This document shows positions 19,617 through 29,928 of a stretch of DNA of 59,493 nucleotides, one piece after another (the first letter of the stretch is position 1; each line of letters begins with the position of its first letter). The translations under genes and the position numbers were made by a program. The stretch is from Discostella pseudostelligera. Its lineage: Eukaryota > Bacillariophyta > Thalassiosirophyceae > Thalassiosirales > Thalassiosiraceae. The stretch spans positions 1 through 59,493 of the forward strand of contig JALLBK010000260.1 of the NCBI GenBank assembly GCA_036940085.1, in the 5' to 3' direction. The notes beneath the pieces are model-generated. The model did no database searches. It was not told the origin of the DNA and saw only the letters and a list, made by a program, of their open reading frames with translations.

Positions 19617-20526
19617 GATGGTAGGAAATAGTAATAAGAGTGATATTTTGGAAGAACTCGATTGTCGAGGGGGTGACAACAATAATTTTATGACATGCCG
19701 GAGACCTCCTCTGGAGGACAGGGTGCTTCATAGTCGCTGCGACTTTTGGCGCAAGATCGGTTTTTTTCATTGATATTCGAGCCATCGTTCGGGTTGCTGC
19801 CATTTGAGGTCATTTTCTCATGATTTTCACTGTTCTTCATCATTTTGTTCACGAACTCGCCACGAACGAGGATGTGATGAGTGAGAGAGCGAGACTCCCG
19901 ACTGGGACTGGGACACAACAATAATTTTATGACATGCCGGAGACCTCCTCTAGACAGGGAGCTTCGTAGTCGCTGCGACGATCGGTTTTCTCGCCACGAA
20001 CGAGGAGAGACTCCCGACTGGGACTGGGACAGCAGATCATTCCTCGTGATGTATGTAGGAGTACTCCTATTAATTAAGTATCGTACTTACATTGTCCGCT
20101 GTCTGGTGAGCGGCTTTCGCGGGTGCGAAAATTCTCTAGAGAGAGAGAGGAAAACCGTCATCCAAGAATACACTTTCCCGCCAAATTATGCCTCATCCTC
20201 TTTCCGCCAAAATGCGGACTTCGCCTTCCAGGTTCTCGTTTCTCGAATTTGAATTTCCTGTGTTCTCCTCAAGTTCGGTTGTGTGGAATTTTTGAATTAC
20301 GACTATGGAATCAATACATACTTCGAGAAGCCAAGAATCACCCGTTATTGATGCCAACAACACCCTCTCCACTCTCCAACTCCTTCTCCAGGGAGCCGCA
20401 AAAAAGACAGCAACCATGATGGCCGCGCGGAGCCCTATGCACGGTATCGTAGCCCTCTACCTAATGTGAGCCTCAAATAAACCCCCAAAATCAACGCGTG
20501 CTATCCCAAAGAAGTTGAATGTTGAA
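19617..20526. promoter_or_regulatory. Divergent spacer with duplicated A-B-A-B blocks and E2F-like sites
   Basis: This lies between the acidic-repeat gene (-) and the giant coiled-coil gene (+). Block A (19678-19743 and 19914-19979) and block B (19858-19914 and 19991-20031) each occur twice. TTTCCCGCCAAATT (about 20174) and TTTCCGCCAAAATG (about 20201) are E2F-like. A short ATG frame at 20417 does not splice in frame into the downstream gene. No gene is supported. Confidence 0.5.
19678..20031. repeat. Imperfect duplicated block, order A-B-A'-B'
   Basis: A and A' share ACAACAATAATTTTATGACA and the following approximately 45 nt (CCGGAGACCTCCTCT, TAGTCGCTGCGAC) with small indels. B and B' share CGCCACGAACGAGGA and GACTCCCGACTGGGACTGGG; B' lacks about 15 internal nt. 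A tandem duplication of about 235 bp followed by deletion explains this. Confidence 0.8.
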
Positions 20527-23500
20527 ATGGAAAATCAATCTCTTGCAAGGAGGGACGACGACGAGTGCATCGACTCTGCGTCATCGCACGATAATAATTT
20601 CATCGCCACCGTTGCCCTGCCATCGTCGTCGCCATGGGGCAAATCAATTCATGACACTCAGTCATTTCCGCCAACAATCTCTCCTGATAATGACAATCGA
20701 CAAAGACCTCACAACAACATGCATACGATGACGCGCAATTGCAGCCCAGAGTCATGCGAGAAGAGCAATATCGATGAGAAGTTCGACAGTGATGTCTTGC
20801 CCATGACCACAGCGATAACATCACCAAGTCAGCGACAACAACATAGGCGGCAAAAACAACCACAGATTACCACGACAATGACCACTTCAATGGCTCCCAT
20901 GATGGTAACACCCGATGCCAATGCTGCAGCCAAATGTGCTGCCGCTTTCACCACCAGTACCACCAGCACTGCCAGCGTCGCACGACGAATGCCTAGCATA
21001 ATAATTGTATCGCCACCTCCACCACTACAATATGCCTACCAAACTCCACAAAAGCCAGCACCCCTACCCTCCACATCATTCTCATCATCGCTATCGCCAA
21101 GCACCGGTGTCACGCCCTTTCTCAATAATGCAGCAACAGCAACGAGTAGTAGTAATGCCCACCATCGTGTACCATCTTACTCACCAATCACTCCCAACAC
21201 ATTAGCCTACATGAAATCAACCTCGCCCTTTCGCTCTTACATGCAATTTTTAGATGAGAAATTACACAGTGTGACAAAATTGGATGCGGAATTGCATAAT
21301 AGGATTCATGATTTTGAGGAGCACTACTATCATGAAGCATCAGTGGATGCAGCGGGAAATTATGACGACGATGAGGGCAATGGCGACAATATCTCATCAC
21401 CTACGCCTTCTTGTATGGCTACGCAGAGGATGTTGAATGAAACACACTACTACTCTACACGAACTTCGACTACAGCTTGTCCACGAACTGTTCTGCAATT
21501 TCATACACCCAATTCTGCCAATTCTAGAGGTCGCAGTGTTTGCAGAAAATCGCATGCTGCCAATTTTGGAGATAGAAGTGGCAATGGAGGTGGCGGTACT
21601 GGTGACGGTCGTCGTCGTATGCAGCCATATTCAGATTCATTTATACGACGACGTGCTAATGATGGAATTATGACACAAACAAATCGCAATCGTCATCGTC
21701 GGAGTGCATCCTACGATGATTGTGGCACTAAAATGGAAGCACAGCAACAACGACATGAAAAGTTGGTGGGTTTCTTTCTCGATGGCAATGCAACTGTTCC
21801 ACTAGAACAACAGCAACAACAAGAGCTAGAGCATCACAACACACCTCTGTCCATGGATGATACATTTGTCAGCAGTGTCGATAGTTCACCAGTAGATTTT
21901 CGTAGAGTGTTATGGAAAGAAGGCGAGGCATCACCACCACCACCATCACCACCATGCAATGACGAAGCATCCGACCAATCCGAATCAGAAGATGACAACA
22001 ACACTCCACAGTTGGAAGCATCGCATTGTAAAGAAATACAACGTATACGAGTGCACATGACCGAACTTGAATCATTACTGAATGAAATGGAGTCATCATC
22101 ATCGTCATTGCTTGACTTGAAAGAACAGGTGCAGCAGGAAGTGTCAACGTTCAAGCCTTCGGTGGCAGTACAACAGTTGAGAGATGCGGATCATGATGCA
22201 GATCTTGATGTGTTGGCGGACGACAGTGTCGATCAAAGTACATGCGATGAACATGTCTGTTGCTCTGAAAGCAGTGATTATGAGGAGAGTGACGAGGGGG
22301 GTCAAGAGCAACACCAACAACAAGTAGATGTGACGAATGATTCCCACAACTCGATGTCGTTTTACATTGGCGAAGAAGAGGGATTTGCCATGTTTGAGAG
22401 TATTGAAGAGAGTGACATTAGTGAGACGGATGTGAGTGGCGAAGATGAATCGTACGAGAGTTTCACGGTAGATGAGAATGATGATGTCGCAGTAGAGAAC
22501 GATGTAGAAAGCAAGAGTAAGTGTGAGGATACAACTACGAAACTGTCACAGTGTGAAAATTTGCAGTGTTTAGAGCTTCGATCGAAGCTTCAATTATCCA
22601 ATGAAGGGAATGAGCGGATGCAACGTGAATTGGAGCGGCTCAAAGCGACCCAATGCGAACAAACCAATCAGCTAATCGAACAACACAGAGATGATTTAGA
22701 ACGTCTACGTGCAGAAATGGCATCGTCGGCGTCATCCGCGTTATATATTGAGCTTACCAAGAATGATGCGCTGAAAGATGAGCTAGCTACCGGCAACGAT
22801 CTGAACCGAAAGATGGTAGTTCAACATGAGATTATGCAGTTAGAATACTCTGCAGAAATATCATCCCTGCGAAGGAACAAGCTCGAGGTTGAAGCTCAAG
22901 TACATTCACTACAGACGAAGATGGAGGAGATGATACGTTACTACCTCGACGAAACAAGCAATTTGAAGGCATCGTTTGATGAAGAGCGCACTGCGCTATT
23001 GTCTGAGCATGAGTCAGTTGTCCGATCAATGGCGAAAGACTTCGAGAGCATACTTGCTGACAAAAACTGTGAGTTGGAGGATGTTGAACGATTGCATCGC
23101 GAATCGACTGAAGAGAATGCCACAAAATTATCCCAACTTGCAAGTCAACTGGAACATGCAATTGCATCGAATAATCAGCTTGAGGAACACAACCAAGTAT
23201 TATCGCGAGATATTGATGAAGTGAACACCAAACTTGCTTCCATCACATGTGAAAAGGACGACCTTGCTAACAACCTTGCAAATTCTGACGCAGACATCGA
23301 GACCCTGTCGCTGCAACTGTTTCAATGTGAAGAGGAGAAAGGAGCAATCGATCATCAACTCGGAGCCGTCCGTACAGAACGAGATGATTTGTTGGTCCAA
23401 TTTGCCAGTTTGAAGGACTCGTTAGAAGAAGCCACGGTAGGGAAGTCGGCCATCGTTGTCTCTCTGAATGATGCAATACTCGAAATCTCACGCCAAAATG

Positions 23501-26500
23501 ATCTCATCACTGCAATGGAGACGGAACGAATGTCGCTATCGCGTCGAATCACGGTGTTGGAGGAAAAATTAGCCTCCGTGAACGCCAACCTTGCTTCCAT
23601 CACAAGTGAAAAGGACGACCTTGCTAGGAACCTTGCCAATGCTCATGCAGACATCGAGACCCTGTCGCTGCAACTGATTCAATGTGAAGAGGAGAAAGGA
23701 GCAATCGAACAACAACTTGATGATGTCCGTGTAGAGCGAAATGAGTTAGTAGTCCAAGTTGCGAGATTGAAGGACTCGCTGGAAGAAGCCATGGTAGGGA
23801 AGTGGGCCATGACAGCCTCACTGAATGATGCAACATGCGAAATCTCCCGCCAAAGTGATCTCATCACTGCAATGGAGACGGACCGAATATCGCTATCCAA
23901 TCGAATCACAGAGTTGAACGAACAAGTAGACTCTCAAATCATGCTACTCAAATCAACCCAAAAAGAATACGAGAGCACGATGCATGAGAAAGACCGCCAG
24001 CTAGACGGTCTCGCAACCCAATTTCGCGGTAAATCGGCAGAGCATGTCGTAGAAATATCTCAACTTGAATGTCAATTGACAAGTGCAATCGAGGCAAAAG
24101 AGAAGATGGAAGTTCAACTTGATGCTGCCAGTTCTGAGCTGAGTGATTCGTTAGGCCACGTTGCGAGATTGAAGGACTCGCTTGATGAATCTGTCGCAGA
24201 AAAGAACACCATCAAAGTCGACCTAGACGATGCAAGGCGTGAGGTCGAATGTCAAATAGATCGCATCGGTGCCTTAGAATCAGAACAATTATCTCAATTG
24301 AATCAAATGAGGGAATTGGAGCAACAGATGACCCCCAACGATGCACTTCTCAAATCGATTCAGGACGACTTTGATAGCAAGGTGGAGGAGAAAGACAAGG
24401 AGTTAGACAAGGTCGCACACCAGCTTCGCACCGTTGCCGCAGAGCATGCTGCACAAGTATCGCAGTTTAAAGGTCAACTTAAGAGTGCAGTAAGCGAACG
24501 AGGGCTGCTTGAGGAGCGAAACCAAATGCTCACGAGAGATCTCGACGACACTAACACCAAACTCGCTGCCATAACCTGCCACCATGACTGCCTTGCTCTT
24601 GATCTCTCTGCTTCTCAAGCCGACAACGAGGCTATATCATTGCAATTGAAGCAAAGTGAGAATTTTCGGGCAGACATCGATCAAAAAATTGCGACTATCT
24701 GTATAGAGCGTGATGATTTGGTTGTCCAGGTTGCCAGCTTGAAGAACTCGCTAGATGAAGCCATCGTAGAGAAATCGGCCACCGAAGCTTCTCTGAATGA
24801 TGCAACACACGAAATCACATGCCAAAAGAATCACATCGCTGCAATGGAGGTGGAGCATACATCCCAATCTAATCAAGTGAGAGAATTGGATCAGCAGATT
24901 GCCTATCTCAATGCACAACTCAAATCAATTCAGGATGACTTCGAGGGTACATTGCATGAGAAAGTCCGGGATCTAGACGAGGTTGCGCACCAGCTTCAAA
25001 CAAATACCGAGATGCATGCCACACAAGTATCGCAACTTGAGAGTAAACTGACAAGCGCAATCCAAGCAAAAGAGTTGATTGAAGCGCACAACCAAATGTT
25101 GATGGAAGATCTTGACGTGACGAACAGCCGACTTTCCACCATATCTGTTGAAAAGGATGAGCTTGCTGCCAACTTTGCTACTTCTCAAGCAGCTAACGCG
25201 ACACTTTCGTTGCAGGTGACGCGCTTTAAGAATGACAACGCAGTCATCAAGCAGCAACTTGCTACTGTCCGTGCAGAGCGTGGCGATTTGAAGGGCTCGC
25301 TCGATGAGGCATCCATAGAAAACGAGAGCTTGCGCATATCCCTGACAGATGCTAGACAGCAGATTGAATGCCGCAATGACCGCATTTCGGCTATGGAGAC
25401 TGAACAAACATCGCTTTTGAATCAAATCGCGGAGTTTCAGCAACAATTAGCCTCCCAACAAGGCATTAACGAGAGCCTGAGAAACGAAACGGTTGACCAA
25501 GCAAATAAGTTGATATCCCTTCACGAGAACATAGTCAACATGCAAAGCTCGATCGCTTCCAAGGACACACGATTGGCGGAGCTATCGGCTTCAAATGACG
25601 ACCTCGTGAACAAATATCTGCAGCTGGTGAAGGAGAATGAAGTTGATATCTCGGAGAAGAATTGCCTCATTATTGAACAATCCTTCAGAATATCGTCAGA
25701 GACAGAACGCAAGGAGGAGCACCAGGCGTCATGTGAGGTAAACGAGATGAAAAATCTATTGAGCTCAGCAGCGTCAGAGAGTCACTCGAGAACGGACTTG
25801 CCAATCGATGATCGTCCACAGACTGGACTTCGCTTTAATCGAATTCAGGAGCTGGACCATATTTTAGCCTCAATGAACAGTGACTCGCAAGCCTTGCTAG
25901 ACAAAGTGGATCACTTTCAAGGGCTCGCTGCCAAACTTGCTGTATCTGTGCTGAAGCTGAAGCTCCAGGGTAATGATAACTATGATCAGATGATGATAGA
26001 AAAGGCCAGTTTTAATGACCAGTTTCTAGCGTTAAGCGAGAAGGGAACCGAGCTTCGATGGCTCTATGCGAAAGTGATGGACAAAACCGGAGTGATTTTT
26101 GACCTCAGGCAGGAAAACGATCAATTGATGAAGGAAAATATGAGGATGTTGAGCGAGTACCAATCGAAAGCGGCAGCACTAGAGGTGGATCGTACTCTGA
26201 TGGAACAACTGCAATCGGAAAACCAATCGCTCAAGGAAATAAGCTCAGATCTACTGACCGAAAGAGAGGCATCATCGAAACTCAGAAGCCAATTAATGCG
26301 TACCGAAGTCTCTTTGTCGGAGCTTCGGGCTGCAATGCTTAATACAGACAATAGCCTCGAGGAAGTGCGGCAAGATAGGAATCGTCTGTCTCATGAAGTC
26401 GACAGGTTGCATGTTAGCATAGATGCACTCGAAAAGGAGAAGAGATCTTTTTCTGGTTGCCTGCACGAATACAAAGGGAAGATTGCCCAGTTATCGAATA

Positions 26501-27327
26501 GGGTGACCTCGATGGAAAATTATGCAACATCAAACTCAATGCAAATTCACGAACTCGAATCTAAGTTGGTATCGAAGATGAACAAAGCAAATATGCCGAT
26601 CAACAAAGCATCTCAGGATAATATGCGAAGCCTAGTGCCATCAGTTGACATTCAAGAAGCAAATGTGGATGTGGCAATAACATCTTTGCGCGACAGTATC
26701 GATGCTTTCATACAGGAGTTTGATCATATCGTCTTGCAACTTGATGTGTCCGAGAATGATCGAAATGTACTACGTGATGACAGCGTTGCGGTCACAGATT
26801 CAACCACTCCAATGGAATCGGAACCATCTTTAACCGAGGACCACATCGAACCGAAGGAATCTAAAGGATTCATGTCAGAGGAAGACTTGGACCGTATTCG
26901 CACTTTTATGGCCAAAGCACAACAAATAACCGCCGACAGCGAACGGGAAAGAAACATGCTTAAAATGGAAGTCAAGCGACTGCGAGATGACCTAGAACGA
27001 GCTGAGGAAGAGTTAGCGTTGGCGAGGGAAGATTTATTGACCATAAACCGCATGCGAAATGCCGTCAGCCAATCAAAGGCGCTACTTGAAAAGTCCGAAC
27101 GAGAAAAGAACCAACTCAAAATGGAGAACGAATCCATCAAATCTTTCATGTCGGCGAGTATGGAAACAACCGCCAGCAGCAGCAATCATAGGCAGAGCGT
27201 CGTTTCACAAGTTTCGTCCACGGAGAGATTCAAGGTCGAGAAAGGACAATCCATGTTCGATATGCTAAAGGGCACGAAGAAATCGGGAAGGAAAGACTTT
27301 GTGAAATATCGAAGAGCCGAAGAGTAA
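20527..27327 (+). CDS. Giant coiled-coil protein (2,266 residues)
   Basis: A single long exon; I choose the ATG at 20527, since the frame further upstream only offers TTG. Residues 1-500 are disordered and rich in Ser, Pro and Asn. Residues 500-690 are acidic. From about 700 to 2,240 the protein is an almost unbroken coiled coil with regular heptads, as in golgin, centrosomal or cytoskeletal linker proteins. No motor, FHA, GRIP or membrane domain is visible. Within the coil an internal unit of 119 residues (17 heptads) is tandemly repeated at 23221-23577 and 23578-23930, with older decayed copies near 24540 and 25130. The C-terminus is short and basic (GTKKSGRKDFVKYRRAEE). Function is unknown; a scaffold or tether is likely. 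Confidence 0.8.
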   Translation: MENQSLARRDDDECIDSASSHDNNFIATVALPSSSPWGKSIHDTQSFPPTISPDNDNRQRPHNNMHTMTRNCSPESCEKSNIDEKFDSDVLPMTTAITSPSQRQQHRRQKQPQITTTMTTSMAPMMVTPDANAAAKCAAAFTTSTTSTASVARRMPSIIIVSPPPPLQYAYQTPQKPAPLPSTSFSSSLSPSTGVTPFLNNAATATSSSNAHHRVPSYSPITPNTLAYMKSTSPFRSYMQFLDEKLHSVTKLDAELHNRIHDFEEHYYHEASVDAAGNYDDDEGNGDNISSPTPSCMATQRMLNETHYYSTRTSTTACPRTVLQFHTPNSANSRGRSVCRKSHAANFGDRSGNGGGGTGDGRRRMQPYSDSFIRRRANDGIMTQTNRNRHRRSASYDDCGTKMEAQQQRHEKLVGFFLDGNATVPLEQQQQQELEHHNTPLSMDDTFVSSVDSSPVDFRRVLWKEGEASPPPPSPPCNDEASDQSESEDDNNTPQLEASHCKEIQRIRVHMTELESLLNEMESSSSSLLDLKEQVQQEVSTFKPSVAVQQLRDADHDADLDVLADDSVDQSTCDEHVCCSESSDYEESDEGGQEQHQQQVDVTNDSHNSMSFYIGEEEGFAMFESIEESDISETDVSGEDESYESFTVDENDDVAVENDVESKSKCEDTTTKLSQCENLQCLELRSKLQLSNEGNERMQRELERLKATQCEQTNQLIEQHRDDLERLRAEMASSASSALYIELTKNDALKDELATGNDLNRKMVVQHEIMQLEYSAEISSLRRNKLEVEAQVHSLQTKMEEMIRYYLDETSNLKASFDEERTALLSEHESVVRSMAKDFESILADKNCELEDVERLHRESTEENATKLSQLASQLEHAIASNNQLEEHNQVLSRDIDEVNTKLASITCEKDDLANNLANSDADIETLSLQLFQCEEEKGAIDHQLGAVRTERDDLLVQFASLKDSLEEATVGKSAIVVSLNDAILEISRQNDLITAMETERMSLSRRITVLEEKLASVNANLASITSEKDDLARNLANAHADIETLSLQLIQCEEEKGAIEQQLDDVRVERNELVVQVARLKDSLEEAMVGKWAMTASLNDATCEISRQSDLITAMETDRISLSNRITELNEQVDSQIMLLKSTQKEYESTMHEKDRQLDGLATQFRGKSAEHVVEISQLECQLTSAIEAKEKMEVQLDAASSELSDSLGHVARLKDSLDESVAEKNTIKVDLDDARREVECQIDRIGALESEQLSQLNQMRELEQQMTPNDALLKSIQDDFDSKVEEKDKELDKVAHQLRTVAAEHAAQVSQFKGQLKSAVSERGLLEERNQMLTRDLDDTNTKLAAITCHHDCLALDLSASQADNEAISLQLKQSENFRADIDQKIATICIERDDLVVQVASLKNSLDEAIVEKSATEASLNDATHEITCQKNHIAAMEVEHTSQSNQVRELDQQIAYLNAQLKSIQDDFEGTLHEKVRDLDEVAHQLQTNTEMHATQVSQLESKLTSAIQAKELIEAHNQMLMEDLDVTNSRLSTISVEKDELAANFATSQAANATLSLQVTRFKNDNAVIKQQLATVRAERGDLKGSLDEASIENESLRISLTDARQQIECRNDRISAMETEQTSLLNQIAEFQQQLASQQGINESLRNETVDQANKLISLHENIVNMQSSIASKDTRLAELSASNDDLVNKYLQLVKENEVDISEKNCLIIEQSFRISSETERKEEHQASCEVNEMKNLLSSAASESHSRTDLPIDDRPQTGLRFNRIQELDHILASMNSDSQALLDKVDHFQGLAAKLAVSVLKLKLQGNDNYDQMMIEKASFNDQFLALSEKGTELRWLYAKVMDKTGVIFDLRQENDQLMKENMRMLSEYQSKAAALEVDRTLMEQLQSENQSLKEISSDLLTEREASSKLRSQLMRTEVSLSELRAAMLNTDNSLEEVRQDRNRLSHEVDRLHVSIDALEKEKRSFSGCLHEYKGKIAQLSNRVTSMENYATSNSMQIHELESKLVSKMNKANMPINKASQDNMRSLVPSVDIQEANVDVAITSLRDSIDAFIQEFDHIVLQLDVSENDRNVLRDDSVAVTDSTTPMESEPSLTEDHIEPKESKGFMSEEDLDRIRTFMAKAQQITADSERERNMLKMEVKRLRDDLERAEEELALAREDLLTINRMRNAVSQSKALLEKSEREKNQLKMENESIKSFMSASMETTASSSNHRQSVVSQVSSTERFKVEKGQSMFDMLKGTKKSGRKDFVKYRRAEE
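23221..23930 (+). repeat. Internal coding tandem duplication, 357-nt unit
   Basis: Two near-identical copies start at 23221 and 23578. Several matching anchors all give an offset of exactly 357 nt, which is 119 codons or 17 heptads, so the coiled-coil register is kept. Confidence 0.9.
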
Positions 27328-27472
27328 TCATCTTGTTCATGTCTGTTCACATGATAGTGTAATTTTATCAATCTACAATTTCATACTCTCTCTTTGGTAC
27401 ACTCGGACCAGTTGTACAATTGAATCAGACGCAAATCTATTCGTCTCCCCCATGATCATCCATCTGTTCTAA

Positions 27473-29402
27473 TCAACTGAAGAAACCCCCACCAGGAGGT
27501 GTAAGATGATCCGGATTGGGATCGCCGAATCCTCCCGGTGGGGGCATACGGCCGCCGCCCCTCCCACCACGTCCTCCTCTTCCTCGTCCGACACCACCTC
27601 TTCCCGGGAAGCGACCTCCCCGTCCTGGATCAGTCGGTCCACCTGGCGGACCGAATGGGTCGAACCTAATAAGCGTGCAAGGTAGATTTGGGATTGGAAA
27701 TCACTGGTGTGGAAATGAATGTCAAACTCAAGCCACTCTTAAAACTCTCTCATACTTACCGTGGACGCATTCCCATCCCGCTGGGCAAGCCAGGCAAACC
27801 AAACCCATCCCTACCTCCCATTCCTGGACCATACTGGTACTCATCATTATAATCATAGTAGTCATCGTCACCAAATGTCCGATCGAAGATGGGGTGATCC
27901 GGTCCTACTTGACTTCCCGGTGGAATGGCGCTATTATTCTCCTCGATCCCAAAGGGTGGTCGGAGCGGACCACCCGGGAGCAAATCACCCTCAAAGTCTC
28001 CTCGTTTCCTTGATTTTGACGCACCATCACCAACGTGGGTAGAGTCGAGTGGTGGATCGGATGGCATGGTTGGATGGATGGGTACTCGCACACCATTATT
28101 AATGTCAGCCATGGAAGCAGTTGGTGGTGGAATAGGTTGCGACACTTCTAACAGCTGTGCATTTGTTTCGGTTGTCTTCACTGCTATTGGCGACAATACT
28201 CCACCAAATGTGGCATCGAAGTGAGATAGTAATTCCGATAATGAAATGTAAAACAGTGTAGGGGATATCATTGCAGTCGATGACTTTTTGGCAGTCTTGA
28301 ATCCATCTAGATTGACATGCATTCCAAGCTTGACTGTCAAATGTGGTAGTGGTGGCTGTTGTGGTTGTTTTGCACTCTGTACTTCGCGTCGTGAACCAAA
28401 AGTGATCTGAACTTCCTCCATACCCTCGGTCGATGTTGATGGCAGTAGTTGCAAAGCCAAGTAGACTGTCGTTGGTGCACCTCCTCCAAGCATTCCACCA
28501 CCTTGGCTGCCGCCACCACCACCACGCCAATAACGAAAAGCAATTGTCTGTGCAACTTCTTTGCCATCAATCATCTTCTTTGAAATGGCAGATTCTTCCC
28601 AAGAATTAGGAACCAGCACTCCCGGTGGCAATTCTCGGACAGGAGGTGCAAATCCCCCATTGCCATCCTCAAGGGGTGGCACACCCGTGCATCTCAGCTC
28701 ATTGTCACCATTGCCACCACCAACACCCGATCTCGCACCCCTTTTTATCAATAAAGCAATGTGCAATGCCAATGCTAATGCACCTAACGGAGTTCCCACA
28801 TTAATTTTCGAGGAAGCAATTTTTGCAATTGTAGTTGATGCCAAGTAACGAAAATATTGATCATCAAAATCCGTAATGGTTAGCTCCATCTGACCACCCT
28901 CCTGCCCTACCGCTTGGCCACCTCTAAGATCAACAATTCTTCTGTCAGTTTCCTCCCAGTCATCGTCCATTTTCGTGTCGTCGTCGTCGTTGGTTGATTT
29001 GGTTGCTGCTGCTGCTGCTGTAGTTGACATCATGGTCATTGTCGCCGCGGCAGCATCTTCCTTGGTCATCTTGACATATTCATCATCCATATCCTCCTCC
29101 TCATCATTCTCTTTCTCCATAGTCGTCGAACAAGTTGCTTTTGTCACACTGTTGGCGGTACTACTACTACTACTACTACTACCACCCTTCTCATTCAAAG
29201 CAAACTTGCGACGCAACTTCTCATCCCGTTCCAATTTCACCAATTGATTCTCAATTCCCGCAATTGCCGACTGGATGGCGATTGAATTAGGGGATAGAAG
29301 GAGGTTATCGGGGGGGAGTGGCGTGGAGGGCACGATGTTAAGGAGGTAGGAGTGGAGAGTGCGGAGTTCGTACTGCTGGCGTTCGGTGGTGTCGGACGTC
29401 AT
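27473..29402 (-). CDS. PI31-type proteasome regulator (PSMF1 family), two exons
   Basis: Exons are 27760-29402 and 27473-27665, with a 94-nt GT-AG intron; the product has 611 residues. The junction gives GMRPR-FDPFGPPGG, the hallmark start of the PI31 C-terminal region. It continues as a Gly/Arg-rich tail and the conserved GDPNPDHLTPPGG. The N-terminal part carries the globular PI31 fold, with IAFRYWRGGGG and a helical LGALALALHIALLIKRG. Long Ser/Thr/Asp-rich insertions near residues 75-165 make it about twice the usual length. The family binds 20S proteasomes and FBXO7. The chain ends GGGFFS, lacking the hydrophobic-Tyr-X end used by several PI31 proteins. Divergent from a cyclin gene across a spacer with E2F-like sites. 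Confidence 0.85.
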
Positions 29403-29928
29403 GGTTGATCTTGATCTTCTGATTTCTGCTTCGCCGCGCTTCTCTTTGTTTGGGAGGGTTGGGTGAAGAGAGAAGAGAAAGATATATATGTAGATATTTA
29501 TGGCGGGAAAGCTTGCGGCGGGAAAGTTTAGGTGCGAAACTTTGTGGGAAATGGCGGGATTCTTGCCAAAGATCTTTCACACGGTACATAATGAAATCTG
29601 TCGTCCGAGCGACATCTATCTTTCGTCGAGCAATACTGGTACCCGACAGATGGTGTCTCAAAATCGAGAAGTGGCTACCGAATTTACCAGGTGGCAATTC
29701 CCACGTAGAAATGTCCGACGTCATTCCATCACCCATTCTCCATCCCGCCAAAAAATGTCCATGGGCAGCCACAAACAATAGAATCTTCTTTGCTTCTTTG
29801 CTCCTTGCTTTGCTCCGCGCGCCTCCTCTGCCTCCTGCCATCGCCATCATATCATTTCCAAATCCAATCCGCCGACGATTTTGGCTTTGACTTTGGCTTT
29901 GGCCCCCCCCATCAACCAACAACATCAA
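29403..29928. promoter_or_regulatory. Divergent promoter PI31/cyclin with TGGCGGGAAA cluster
   Basis: TGGCGGGAAA at 29501, CGGCGGGAAA at 29517 and TGGCGGGA at 29552 lie in one orientation. TCCCGCCA lies at 29753 in the other. A TATATATG stretch is at about 29482 and a GACGTCAT at about 29719. E2F-type control would fit the cyclin; this is inferred. Confidence 0.55.

Noticed and set aside
18914..19631. Long plus-strand frames over the acidic repeat, rich in Leu/Ile/Val or Ser
   Set aside because: They are the antisense reading of a GA-rich minus-strand array. The minus strand has a signal peptide and periodic RRL motifs, while the plus frames change at every indel.
20417..20526. Extra first exon of the giant coiled-coil gene (ATG at 20417)
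   Set aside because: The only donor/acceptor pair (about 46 nt) leads to an immediate stop in frame.
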